Program-made: the position numbers and the translations under genes | In this document: positions 22,723-35,553 of the stretch, piece after piece | Position numbering within the stretch: position 1 is the first letter of the stretch | Layout: every line of letters begins with the position of its first letter | Assembly: GCF_014633365.1 (NCBI RefSeq) | Contig: NC_068338.1 | Coordinates: 48,743,716-48,807,715 of the forward strand | DNA from: Diospyros lotus | Lineage: Eukaryota; Streptophyta; Magnoliopsida; Ericales; Ebenaceae | Direction of reading: 5' to 3' | DNA length: 64,000 nt | Notes under the pieces: model-generated | The model's database searches: none | Seen by the model: the letters and a program-made list of their open reading frames with translations, nothing else | Told to the model about the DNA's origin: nothing

Positions 22723-23973
22723 CTAGCCCCTACTTTCTTATTATTACTTTCTTCCTTTTTATTTATGATGATTGTAATTATTGTAGCATACCAACTACCA
22801 AGCACAAGCACACCTGTTCAATATTGCATGCTCTCCTCTCTAATAAAATAACATATTATAAAAAATATATATATGAAAGGCAAAACATAAATCATCTTCT
22901 TCGGTGGGTGTTTTCTTGTTTGGCAGTGACAACAACAACAACTTAGGACTGTATTTCAAATGTCAGCATTGGGATTCCAATTATAATTGGCGTCGATGAA
23001 AGATAAGGGAATAAAGACCAAGAGATGAAGACGTGGTAGTCGACGGAGGTCTTCAATGGCAGCAATGAAGACAAAAAGAAAGAAAAACAGCGGAAGAATG
23101 GGAGGAAAATGGAGGTGAAATTGGGTTCTTGATTTAGCCTTTCATCTTTTCTAAGCAAAAACAACGAAGGTCTTCCGATGGCATCAGTGAACAAGACGAC
23201 GAAAGAGAAAAATGTTGATGGTAATGGGGTTCCAATGATTGATTGATAGAGGTTCTAAATCTGGTAAAACCTTTCATCTACCCTAAATTATCGTGACGGA
23301 GCCATCAATGGCGATGAAAAAAACGAGAGAGAAAGAGAGAGCTCTCTAAAATTATTTCTAAACTATAAATAATCTTTGTATAAATGGTTCGAAGGGATTA
23401 GTTATAATTACCCTTATATTTAATATTTTAAATTTGTGTGTGATTTTTTGAACTTTTCAAATAGTCTCTGAACATGGTTAATTTTAATTTACAACTAGTG
23501 GTGGACTCGTGTGATATACATGAGAGTTTAATTTAAAAATAAAAAATAAATTTATTATTTTAAATAATTTTAACATAATTGATAATTATAATCTTTAATC
23601 ATTTATCAAAATTTAAGTTTAATTAATTATTTACTATTTAATATGCTAATGAATAACACTTTTAATTCAATATACTGTTATTTAATGTGATAAAGAATAA
23701 TTAACATATTATGTAGGTTACTTAATAAAATACCTATACTTTTTTTTCTTATATTTATTTATAAATAAATATTATAAAATATATAATATATCCACTCAAA
23801 GATGTTTGTCATTTTCTATTTATTATATTATAATTATAAATATAAATTTATAAAATTCTTAAATATGAGTAAGAATACGTTTTTTCAATAATAACAAAAT
23901 TTTAAAAATATGAAGATATTTTTACATTATATAAATATAAGATTGTATTTAATGGACAATTTTCTATGACATA

Positions 23974-24353
23974 ATTGTTACTTTAAGTGTATTTATATTT
24001 CTTATAAATAGTATTTATTTTTGATTGATTGACGGATTAATTAAATATTTAATATTCATATAATAATGTATTGGAAACTCATGATTAGCATTTAAAAACT
24101 CATGTATTTAAAATTCATTATTAATTTTAAAGTAATTAGTACTTATTATTTTGAAGCAATTGAATTGTTACTTTAAGTGTATTTATATTTCTTACAAATA
24201 GTATTTATTTTTGATTGATTGACGGATTAATTAAATATTTAATATTCATATAATAATGTATTGGAAACTCATGATTAGCATTTAAAAACTCATGTATTTA
24301 AAATTCATTATTAATTTTAAAGTAATTAGTACTTATTATTTTGAAGCAATTGA
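23974..24353. repeat. 190-bp tandem duplication
   Basis: Units 23974-24163 and 24164-24353 are nearly identical (for example CTTATAAAT against CTTACAAAT). More diverged relatives of the same motif (TATTTATTTTTGATTGATTG...) recur at about 24560-24650 and 24860-25060, so an older array extends to about 25290. AT-rich and non-coding. Confidence 0.85.
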
Positions 24354-26216
24354 AAAATTTAAATTATTAATGTAAATTACAAAATACAAATTATTAATGC
24401 AATGAGTACAAAATGCAAATTATTAATGCAAGTTTTGGGGGGAATTTTTTTTTTTTTCAGACTATCTTACTTATATATATATATATAAAGATTATATATT
24501 ATTATATTATAGAAAGATAAGATTTTATTTAATGGATAATTTTTCGTTACTTAGTTAATACTTTAAGTATCTATTCATATTTCTCATAAATAATATTTAT
24601 TTTTGATTGATTGATGAATTAATTGATGGGAATATCTAACATAAAATATTTATTTTTGATTAATTAATAGCATTGAAAAATTCATGCAAGTTTAATACAA
24701 ATTTTAGATGTAAAAAATAGTTTGGCAGCTTTTTAGAGGGAATAAATATTTGCATACTATCCTACTATATATTATTATATTATATTATATAAATATAGAA
24801 TTTTATATAAATAAATAATTTTCTATGACTTAATTAATAGTTTAAATGTCTATTCATATTTCTCATAAATAGTATTTATTTTTGATTGATTGACAGATTA
24901 ATTAAATATTTAATATTCACATAAGAATGTATTGAAAATTTTATAATTAGCGTTGAAAAACTCGTGTATTTAAAATTTATTATTAATTTTATAATAATTA
25001 GTGCATATTATTTCAAAACAATTGAAATATTTAAATTATTAATACAAATTATAAAATGTAAATTATTAATGCAATAAGTAATAAATGCAAATCATTAATA
25101 CAAGTTTTGGGAGGGAAATTTTATTACTACTTATTATTTCAAAGCAATTGAAAGGTTTAAATTATTAATACAAATTACGAATTGTAAATTATTAATGCAA
25201 TAAGTATTAATTTTAAATCATTAATACAAGTTTTGGGGAGAAATTTCTTTTTTCAAGACTATCCTACTTTTATATATATAATATAAAGGATACATCAAGA
25301 ATAATTTTTTATTTCTTAGGGGTATTTGTTAACTAACATAAAAGGATAAAAAGAGAAAAAAAGTCATATATGGAAAGCATTCAAAATGTTTGCTCTTTCT
25401 AACATGTTTGTTAAATTTATTTAATTATTTTTTAAAAAATTCTCACATAACCTCTTATCTTCCTCTTTTAAAATAAATTTATTTGATCTCTCTCTCAGAT
25501 AAATTGATTTGACATTTTGCAGATAAGTGTCAATTACCTGTATATTCCTTGTAAGATAGTTAATGCCGTTTAATACATTTTTAAAAATTAAATTTATTAA
25601 AAGAACTTATTCATTTAAGTCTTATAATTAATATTAGTTAATACATTTTTAAATTATCATATGATTTGACAATTTTAAAAATTTAAATGACATTATTCCT
25701 TTCATCGATTTTTAAAATTTAAATTTCCCTTTCTCTATATATATTTTATTAACTAATACAATTCATTTCACTAATTTTTAAATTATTTTATCTAATTTTA
25801 TATTTTATTATCTATTATGAAAATATGTTTTTGTCATTTTTAATTATCTAAGTGGAATTATTGTAATTTCAACAATAATTATTTATACTTTTCAACCTTT
25901 TTAAATCTATTTTTGAACATGAATTTAGAAAATAAAATATTATATTTATTTTTTTAACAATTCATATTAATTATAAATTTATTGTTACTATTAACAAATA
26001 ATTTGAATGAATTTGGTAATAGAAATATTTTGATAAAAAAAAATATTGTTTTGATATTTATGATATGCATTAATAAACACATAAAAAATATATATATAAT
26101 TATTAGTAAATTTTAAAAAAATAACAAATAAAATTTTAAAAATATTTTTAATTTTATCTTAATTATTTTATTTTTAATAGATCTTAATACCTTTTATCTT
26201 ACTTATTTATTTCTTA

Positions 26217-26795
26217 GGCCTATTTGTTGCAGCTTAAAAGCTGTAACTTTTAGCTTCTACCTTAAAAAAAGTGAGTATGTAGTATTTGTTTTAGTTTTTA
26301 GAATTCTAATTTATAGCTTCTACTAGTTTTTAGAAGGGGTAGAAGTTGGTTTTTTCAAAACTGGGATACCACAGCTTCTACAACTTCTGATTAAACAGTT
26401 ACATTTTTTTAACAATTTTGTCCCTATTTTTAACAAATAATTATTCTTCTGTCCAAGCAATCAAAGGTCTCTCTTTTCCACCGCCATCTCCATTTTCAAA
26501 TCTCTTCTTCTCTCTCGCCATCTCCCTTTCTCTCTATACACTAATTAATTTTTTTATAACACTTGAAACTTATACATATATATTAATTAATTTTTAAATT
26601 ATTATTCTATAACTATTAAAGGTATTATGGACAATTATACAAAAATAAGTTATTTTACAATTTATGATATCAAACACCATAATTGTTTAACTACAACTTT
26701 TGAGAAATTATAACAAATAAATTTATAACTTATTCTAAATTTTAAAAATTATAATATAAAAAATTAAAAACTATAATTTCTTTAATTAACTTCCA
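26217..26795 (+). mobile_element. MITE, copy 1
   Basis: About 580 bp starting GGCCTATTTGTTGCAGC. Nearly its whole length matches the reverse complement of 62211-62800, including the CT-rich centre (CCGCCATCTCCATTTTCAAA) and the ACACCATAATTGTTTAACTAC region. Its right end is worn compared with the second copy. TTA occurs on both sides (26214-26216 and about 26800), compatible with a 3-bp target duplication. No protein is encoded. Confidence 0.75.
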
Positions 26796-27238
26796 AGGCT
26801 TAGCCACGGTGAAAGTTGATTGTTTGAGAAAAAGAGAAAATTAACCAAAGCATCCTCCAAAGCTATAAATTCCTTTCTTATAAGTCCATGGCCTGTTTGG
26901 GGGTTTCTTCGCAACGTTCTCACATACTTTTTTTATCGGCTCCGCGCTCATGGTGATCGGCGCCTCTGTTCCTCTCTCCGGATCATCATGTATATATAAA
27001 TAACCGTTCAGAAAGGAAAGCAGACATCGCGGGCCATTCGTGGTTTTGAATCAGCATTTTGTTGGGTATCCCCTAGCAATTCCACCATCCAAAACGCACA
27101 CGCCATTGCTGTTTTCTGTGAAAAGATAACAGGGGGAATATCAGTGAAATTGGTGCTCGAACCTATCATGTAATAGATTTATTTAGTAATTAGAATAATG
27201 CTTAACTCGGTTCAATGGCTTTTACAGGCTAATTGACA

Positions 27239-29604
27239 ATGAGTTTCTCTGTCAACCTTGGATCACATCAACCTCCTCTTCAGTTGCCACTCCCGGCTTC
27301 AAATAATAAAAGAGTAAATCTCTCTCTCTCTCTCTCTCTCGGCAGCCGCTTTTGCTCGTGATCTATGTCTACATTTGGTGCTATCTGACGATTTCATCAC
27401 TGCAGGCTAGATGTTTTGCTGTGGCTTTTCCGGAGGTTGGACGTCGCCACGTATCTGAGTCTGGGAGCTACGGAGGTCGCCAACCGACTCAAACCCAAGC
27501 ACTGATTGATCGACTGCATGGTTGCGCAGAGGAGAGGTCGTTGGGAGGAACCAAAGGGGTTCATGGTTATGTTTTGAAATCTAATTTCGCGGACGAAGAC
27601 TTGGTAGTGTCACTCAATCACGTAGCCTATGCTTACTCGAAGTGCTCGGCTTTTGGGGCTGCTTGTCAAGTGTTTGATAAAATGTCTGAAAGAAACGTTT
27701 TCTCTTGGACGGTCATGATTGTGGGTGCAACAGAGAATGGGTTCTACCGCGATGGGTTCGAGTACTTCTCTGAGATGCGGGATTCCGGATTATGGCCCGA
27801 CGGGTTCACGTACTCTGGAGTTCTACAGTTATGTATTGGTCTAGATTGTATTGGTTTGGGTAAGATGGTCCATGCTCATATTGTTATAAGAGGCTTTCAG
27901 TCACATGTTTTTGTTAATACATCACTACTTAACATGTACATGAAGTTGGGGAAGGTTGAGGAATCAGGTAAGGTGTTCAACACCATGGCAGAACATAATG
28001 AGGTTTCTTGGAATGCAGTAATATCAGGATTTACGTCAAATGGTCATCATGAAGAAGCATTCAACTATTTTCTTAAATTGATGAAGGAAGGATTGACTCC
28101 AAATGTTCATACCTTTATTGGTGTACTCAAGGCAGTTGCCAAATTAGGTGATCTTGATAAAGGCAAGGAAGTTCACAAATCTGTTTCCAGATTGGGGATG
28201 GAGTCTAATATTCTTGTGGGAACTGCATTGATTGATATGTACTCAAAATGTAGGGTTTTATCTGATGCAAGATCTGTCTTCAATGCGAATTTTAGCAACT
28301 GCCAAATGAATATGCCATGGAATGCAATGATATCAGGCTATTCACAATGTGGGAGTAGCCAAGAAGCTTTAGAACTCTATGTTAAAATGTGTGAAAACGA
28401 TGTGAAATCTGATGTTTACACCTATTGTGCTGTGTTTAATGCAATTGCTGATTTGAAGTGTTCAAAATTGGGGAGGGAAGCTCATGGCCTGGTTTTGAAA
28501 TCAGGGTATGGTATGGCAGTATTAAATGTAAACAATGCAATTGCAGATGCATATTCCAAATGTGGGTCCCTTGCAGATGTAAGGAAGATTTTTGACAGAA
28601 TGGGAGAAAGAGATGTAGTATCTTGGACTACAATGTTGACTGCCTATTCTCAAAGTTTAGAATGGGAGGAAGCCTTGGTCATCTTCTGCAAGATGATGAA
28701 AGAAGGCTGTACACCCAACCAGTTTAGTTTTTCTAGTGTGCTTGTTGCTTGTGCCAGCCTTTGTTTTCTTGAATTTGGAAGGCAAGTCCATGGTCTTCTG
28801 TACAAGGCTGGCTGGAAGACTGATAAGTGTGTAGAAAGTGCACTGATTGATATGTATGCTAAGTGTGGCAGCATAGCAGAGGCAAAGAAAGCTTTCAGTA
28901 GCATTTCTGACCCTGATATAGTATCATGGACTTCTATTATATCTGGATATGCTCAACATGGTTATGTGGATAAGGCCCTTCAGCTTTTCATGAGGATGGA
29001 GCAGTCTGGTATCAGACCTAATGCTGTCACATTTCTCTGTATTCTGTTTGCTTGTAGCCATGGGGGTTTGGTAGAAGAAGGTCTTCACTATTTCCGACTA
29101 ATGGACAAGAGTTATGGTGTGGTTCCAGAGATGGAGCATTATGCTTGTGTTGTTGACCTCTTAGGTCGTGTGGGCCGCCTAAACGAGGCATTGGAGTTCA
29201 TTCAAAAGATACCAATTGAACCAAAAGATATGGTCTGGCAGACATTGTTAGGAGCTTGCAGGGTCCATGGCAATGTTGAGCTAGGAGAGGTTGCTGCCAA
29301 GGAGATCCTTTCCTTTCGACCAGAGTATTCAGCTACCTACATTCTTTTATCAAACACATACATGGAGATGGGGAGTTTCAGAGATGGAATTAGTTTGCGA
29401 AATTTAATGAAAGAGCGAGGAGTGAAGAAGGAACCAGGCTGCAGCTGGATATCTGTGAATGGAGAAGTCCACAAGTTTTATGCAAGGGACCAACAACACC
29501 CACAAAAAGATCAAATATATCTCATGTTGAAAGAGTTAAGACACAAGATTAAGGCTATGGGTTATGTGCCTGATGCACGATATGTCTTGCAGGATGGGGG
29601 TTGA
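27239..29604 (+). CDS. PLS-class pentatricopeptide-repeat protein, E/E+ with truncated DYW
   Basis: The long frame has no ATG before its first repeats (first in-frame Met near 27680). A short first exon, 27239-27313 (MSFSVNLGSHQPP...), joins in phase across a 92-bp intron with donor AAAGA/GTAAAT and acceptor CACTGCAG at 27405. The second exon is 27406-29604, giving 757 residues. The start resembles an organelle transit peptide. Then come alternating P, L and S repeats through about residue 600 (VFSWTVMI, EVSWNAVISG, DVVSWTTMLTAYSQ, DIVSWTSIISGYAQHG), followed by E and E+ motifs (LLGACRVHGNVELGE...). PGCSWISVNG opens a DYW-like tail, but the protein stops at YVLQDGG, without the catalytic HSE and CxxC motifs. 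Family role: site-specific RNA editing or processing in chloroplasts or mitochondria; such truncated proteins usually need a DYW partner. Confidence 0.9.
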
Positions 29605-32600
29605 GAGGGAGAATCATGAGTTAAGGAACGAGAAAATAACTATTAATCTGCATGAGGAACATCTTTTTGACAACTTAGCGTGCTAGCATTTATTGATGCT
29701 TAGAGTACTGAAACTTGACCTAAAAGACATAACCATCCAATCACTAGGATTGAAGCTTTTGTGTTTGAAGATGAAGAACAGAGCTTGGAATTGTTCTCAC
29801 AGAGAAAATAAACCCCAGATGATGAAATTCTTTTGATGGCAGTTGAATCCCATTGTGTTCCATAGTTGATACCTATTTCTAGCATAATTGAAAGCGGCTA
29901 GATCCCCCAAAAGGGGAGAACCCAAGTGAATGCTTCTGAGAACAACATTCTGAATACTGAACAATTCAGTAGGTATGGATGCAGAAGAAATTATGGCTCC
30001 TGAACTGGCCTTCCAGAATAGATGTACTGATGTACAAACATATGCTCCTGTCTCTTGTGAGCATGAAGAATTATGTGGACATGGGGATTATTATGAAGGC
30101 TAACAGTGCTGGTCTTGATAATAATTTCCTTTCCATGAAGCAAACAAATTTTGTAAACTAAAAACTCATACTTGTTGGTATTCTAAACACATGGTGAATG
30201 CCCAGAAATATCAATAATTGAATCTTGCTGAATGAGCTTGGGGAAACTTCCTTATCCCCAGAAATTTAAACTAAAAATGGGGGGCAGGGAACTGAAGATG
30301 AATGCCAAGAGAAGTTGTGGAACATCAACCATCCAATCTGATTGGGCTTTGGAATTTGCATGTAAAGATGCTGGTTGTCTCCAGATGTGCTTAGACACAG
30401 AGCTTGGTTCTGTCATCTGTTCTCCTATTTGAGCTTGCTTGGCCAAGTTGGATGAAAATGGTGCTCGCTGGATTTCTTTTCCCATTGAATAAAGCAGCCA
30501 TATCTCGTTGGTTAATACTCAATCAATGCTTTTTATGCCTTCACGGGACAAGCTCTATATCAGGTATGCCTGTTGCCACCAGAATTCTTGTTGTTCATTT
30601 GCTAAGCAAATCTGGTGATTATTTAGTTTTCATAGTATGATGTTTGATATAACTTCATGGATTGTGGACAAGTCAAAATTCTTATTAAATATTATCTCAG
30701 GAAAACTTCAAACCTTCTGTACCAATAGAAAATGACTGAGAAGGCTCTTGCAAAGAAGCCAAATAGAAAGATGCAACTAGAATTAAGATTGGAACTCTTA
30801 ACGCGCGCGGGGGGGGGGGGGGGGGCATGTACTTGAAAGGTGGCTCAATGCTTTCAAGCAAAGCATATACTTTATTTACCAATCACAAACACTATAATGA
30901 GCATGTCTGTTTCTCCAAGTCTTAGCAATTTTGGATGGCTAAGACTGCCATGGCTAATCTAACTATGGCAGGAGCAAGACACCTCTCAAAAGCAAGAAAA
31001 TACTAAAACTCCAAATACCATCCCTTGTAAATCCTTGGGCTAGTGATATTCATACCATTCCACCCAATAGCATGATATCTGTCCATTATGATTTTGAGAT
31101 CATGTTCCCTGAAGTTTTTAACCACTACTACATGGCATTCTTTATACAACACATGCTATTTTCAGCTATTAATATTTAGTAAGAACCCAACTGAGTAATA
31201 CAAGAAAGGGAGTTTGTGCATCAGATGCAAGTATCGGACACCATACCCAACCAAATTGAAGGTGAACCCAATCACTAAGATCATCCACATAGTAAGATGA
31301 TCAGCTTCAATAAACAAAAGCCATCCAAAGAGCCTTCCTTTATCTAAAGCTACAATCAAATAGGTGAGTTGCACCCTGGATACAAAACAAAGTTTGAGTT
31401 GTGTTGAGTACACCAGGATGATGGAGTAGGTGCCACTGGTGGCTTGTAGAAAAGCCATGGACCCAATGCTTAACCAAGAAAATGAGTTTGTGAGAAGTTG
31501 GTCTTGTTGATTGTCTAAACTTTTGCTAGACAGGAAAGTATAGTATTGCTATCGTTTGCTTTATACTGTGTTTTCCGGAAGGGGGAGGGTAGGTAATACA
31601 TGAAAGCGGAAGTCTTTCAAGTGTTGAAATTTGTTTTCAGTAGCTATCTGCTGGTCATTTGAAGATCATGAAATTACGGAAGATTTGGCAGGGAGAAACA
31701 TTAGGTGAATAGCATTGATGGTTGGGAATCACAATTAGATTATGCTTTCCTTTGCTCTTGAGATTAACATAATCAAGGGATCCACATGAACTATCCTGAT
31801 CAACCCTAATTGTAAATTGTGATAGAGCAGCAGGGCAATTTTTATATCAGAATTTGGCATGGTGGGCACTCATCTCATATTCTTGCTCACAAGCAAGAGG
31901 TATGAGTAATAGTAGACGTGGATGGATGGCATCGAAGAGAGAAGGCAAAGAGCTAGATTCAAAACACATTTAGACAAAATTGGGAAAAACATGTATGCCA
32001 GATATCTGCCAAAATATCCTGTCACAAAAGCAATTTAGCAGATTATCTTTCCCTCAATATCACATGATTATAACATTTCACTGTTCCATTTGTGTCCATA
32101 TGTATTAGAAAACTGAGACTGCGCCCTACTCGTAACACTTCTAAGAGAGCAGTCATTTTTGAAATGTTGGAAACTTGATATTTTCCTTGTTTTATGGGAT
32201 CCTTAGAATTGCTAAAGTGCCCCAAAGTGAAACAAACACTACCTTCCATGCAGTATCTAAAGCTCATCTAAACAGAGATAAGAAACAGATGCTCAAATGT
32301 CTACAGTTCGCTTTTGCACTGTGGTGTACACATATATGGATGGGTATATATATTTTAGCAACACTCAATCTATTTGTGACACTCAGTGGGGCAACTCTTA
32401 GATTGTGCAAATATGTAGCTGTTGCTAGAAGTTGCTTGTTATTTTAAACCTCTGTAAGCATTGAAAGGCCATTTCTTCCCCACCATGCAGTGACATCCGT
32501 GAAATTTTATGGTTTCCGAAAGAAAGATTTTGCTCTATCAACTAGTTGACATACAGAACAATGAATTTTTTGTGTCATTCGAATTGGTTCCATAAAAATA

Positions 32601-32766
32601 AATTGTAATATCATACAATGTCTTGATTTGAATGGAGATTTTGACGACCATGTTTAAGATGTAACAAGCACAAATGTTGTAAAGCTGCACATTTACTATA
32701 GACCCATCCAGAATAGGTGGCTTCCCACTTTCTCCCAAGTAATGTTCACATCCATCTTTGTCATTC
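29605..32766. other. Intergenic region between PPR and BTB genes
   Basis: The first 100 bp hold a possible frameshifted remnant of the PPR tail. Beyond that, several frames of 60-98 codons show no family resemblance. A 17-base G run lies at 30809-30825. Part is likely the 3' UTR of both converging genes. Confidence 0.4.
30809..30825 (+). repeat. G17 homopolymer
   Basis: Seventeen consecutive G preceded by CGCGCGC. It could fold as a G-quadruplex or reflect a sequencing artefact. Confidence 0.9.
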
Positions 32767-34128
32767 TCAAACCCCATTTCTTCTACTTTTGATATCCATA
32801 AATGAAGCTCTTGTAATCTGTACAGTTAGATGCGGGTTCTTTAGTGCAAACGCATCAAATCTTGATGAGAAAACCAGCTCCTCCATGTTCCTCACAATGA
32901 AGTTCAAAGCAGTCTCCTTTAAGCTCTGGTTGGAACAGACATCGGAGATCTCTAACATGTCGAGCACATTTGACGAGTTCAGGGATCCGAGCATTTGTTG
33001 CTCACAGAACTTCTGCAGGAAGGGGATGTTGTACTTGTCCGCGGCAATTGAGAGTGAATAAACATGCTTCTCCACCTTCTCCTTGGGCAAGCTTCCACTG
33101 TATAGGAACTCTAGGAGACACTCCACCTCTTCGTAGTTTAGCTCAGGGAGAGTTATGAGGTCGTTTGGTGGAGCCTTGCATCCATCTGAGTCCAGCATGT
33201 TCTTGAAGATATTAGATCTTGCTGCCTGCAATAGAAGATGCCCTAATTTAACGGATGAAAGTTCAGGGAAAAAAAAAACAAAAAAGATGGGGGAAGGTTA
33301 CTAATTCTACATGAAAATCTCTAATAGTTAAGAGAAAAAATTATGAGAAAATTTACTAGTAATGCTCTATGTGCGTGTATAGGAGATGATCCATCAGTGC
33401 CGGGCTTGACTTGAATATCGGTGTGAATCTGATCTTTAAATGAAGCAACAAAACCAGATAGGAATGTTAACTTGTCGTTAAGTTCCTCTTCCATGTCCTT
33501 CATTTCTTTTACCCGTTTCAAAGCATTTGCAAAACCCTGCCATAAACCGCATGATTTTAGCCTCTCATTCCTTATCAAAAGAAATAGAGGAAGACTAAAA
33601 AATCCTTAGGTATGATGTGAATTATAAAAGCCTTATAGAAGATAAGAGCATACATATACACAAAAATGATTAACGAGATAAAATTCATATAGCCAGTGGG
33701 ATAAAATCAATTCAACACAAAACTATGTCTCTAAGGGCTTATTTGGACTGAAGATAAATTGAGTAGTAAGAGTTTGCAGGCTGAAAATAATCTGTGAATT
33801 GATAACGTTTCTTTATGGTTTCAAAACTGGATAAATTTTAAGAAAACATGCTTATTTGGTGAACTCAGTTTCAGAAAATATTTTTGAAGAATTCAAAATT
33901 CTCTAATTAAAAGAAAAATAATAAAAAAAAAGAGGGACGAAAACTAACCTTGGAGGAGTTAGGAGACGAAGCTGCAGTTGCAGTGTTAGTTGATTTATCG
34001 ATATTATTGACGTCAAGCTTGTTTGTGAGGGTGATCAAACTTCTGGCTCCCTCGTAACAGGCTGCGCATATCGTATTCCGCGGCGGCCTCAGAATAAATG
34101 GTATGGTGGTGCAGATGGAGCAATCCAT
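32767..34128 (-). CDS. BTB/POZ domain protein (At3g56230-like)
   Basis: Three exons on the minus strand, all phase 0 with GT-AG borders: 34128-33949, 33536-33357, 33225-32767, giving 60 + 60 + 152 = 272 residues. The N-terminus has two Cys pairs (CSIC and CAAC, about residues 3-24), suggesting a small zinc-binding fold. Exon 2 is a charged helix (MKDMEEELNDKL) leading into DIQVKPG and HAHRALL. Exon 3 starts AARSNIFKNMLDSD and carries the rest of the BTB fold (ITLPELNYEEVECLLEFLYSG, SIAADKYNIPFLQKFCE), then a BACK-like helical tail. BTB proteins of this kind typically act as substrate adaptors for CUL3 ubiquitin ligases; the target is unknown. Size and layout agree with the Arabidopsis gene I recall next to AVT6C. 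Confidence 0.9.
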
Positions 34129-34237
34129 CTGAAGAAGAAGAAGAAGAGGCTTTGTCTTCTTTAGAACTCAAATATAAAAGGAGATGCGATAGCGTATAGA
34201 GCAATACTCTATTTGATGAAGATGAAACTTTGTATCT

Positions 34238-34285
34238 TTAGAACTCAAATATAAACTGTACGGTGATGCAGATGGAGCAATCCAT
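34238..34285 (-). promoter_or_regulatory. Duplicated decoy start codon upstream of the BTB gene
   Basis: ATGGATTGCTCCATCTGCAT at 34285 repeats the true start of the BTB gene, giving MDCSIC again, but the frame ends after 15 codons (TAA at 34240-34238). The surrounding GAAGAAGAAG and TTAGAA(C/T)TCAAAT stretches are also duplicated, so about 100 bp around the start was copied in tandem. If transcribed, it is an upstream ORF. Confidence 0.6.
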
Positions 34286-35517
34286 CTTTTATGAAGATGA
34301 AGAAGAAGAATAAGAACTTGAAGATGAGGCTTTGTATTCTTTCATTAGAATTCAAATGTTCTGGCTTTCATTATTTCTTGGTGAGGAGGGGTTGTTAATG
34401 GGATTAGATCAATCGCTTTAGAAATTGTTAGGCGAATATATATATATATATATGTATGTATGTATGTAATATTCTTGCTCGATCTCTTTTGTGTTAATTT
34501 ATTATTATATTATTGAAGCAAAATCAGCATAATTTAGTGACGAACTATCTTTGATTATGATTGCTTTCTGTGGGGTGCACTCTTATACACTGCGGGAAAT
34601 GACTAAAATGTACAATTGGACGTACTACTGATTTAGATAGAGAGAGGGGGAGAAAAATACTTCTGAATAAGATGGTTTGTAATTGTAAATTGTAATACTG
34701 CCGAAATATCTTGCCGGCGATTTTGATATAAAATTAAATTCTACAAGGATATATCATTTCTGTTTAAATTCTCTCCTCTGCCGAATGATATAGAGACAGA
34801 GACAGGACCTTTATTTATCTGAATCTTCACTACCAAAAGATATGCACCCACTTCTATGATTAAGGGCATGCCACAAAGTTTAGTGGTAAGAGATTATAGC
34901 AGTCGCAGTCTTTTTTTTACAAAAGGGTAAGATTTTGTTAAAAAAAAAAGGGGACTTTCTCAAAGCATAGAGCTTAGTAAGCAGGGGAAACAATTTTCTA
35001 GTTTTACGTTATTCTATATAAATCTTTTTTATATCAAAAATTCTCCAAGAAACTAATATAATTTCCTAAAATTCCAGAAAAGAAAAAAAGAAAGAAAGAA
35101 AGAGGGGGGGATGGTGGAGGGCTGATGAGCTAGGGAGAATAGGTAGGGGGGTGTTGGTTGGGGATCCCTGTGGAGTGAGTTCTAAAGAAGAGGAGGAGAG
35201 AAGAGAAGAGAAGAGAAGACCCATATTGAACAAGCAGCCTAATAAATTAGTTAAAGAGAGACCTTAAAAAAGTGGAAAGGAACTTTCCAACCTTAACCCA
35301 GCAAGTATGTGCCAGTCAGCCCACCTCTTTTGTTCCGCTTACTTAAATATAAATACATCCATAAGTTCCACCCAACCTGGCAGAACCTGTAACATCCATA
35401 TATCACCAACCAACCGTTTGGGAGCTCATGCGAAATGATTAGAAGAAACTTTAGGGTCCATCTACATCTAGTTTAGTGTTCCTCTTGCCACGAAACTTCA
35501 CCTAGTTTGGTGGATAA

Positions 35518-35553
<36 letters not shown>

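Larger units (their letters stand above)
22723..27238. other. AT-rich intergenic region with repeats
   Basis: No gene seen. It contains a tandem duplication at 23974-24353 with weaker copies out to about 25290, and a MITE copy at 26217-26795. GA-rich stretches at 23010-23340 have short frames without family resemblance. The last 400 bp before 27239 are the presumed PPR-gene promoter. Confidence 0.5.

Noticed and set aside
27352..27405. Start of the PPR frame taken at 27352
   Set aside because: That codon is TTG, and the stretch up to 27405 is better explained as the end of an intron.
34861..34910. tRNA-like string AGTTTAGTGGTAAGAG
   Set aside because: Resembles part of a D-arm, but no anticodon arm or T-loop follows.
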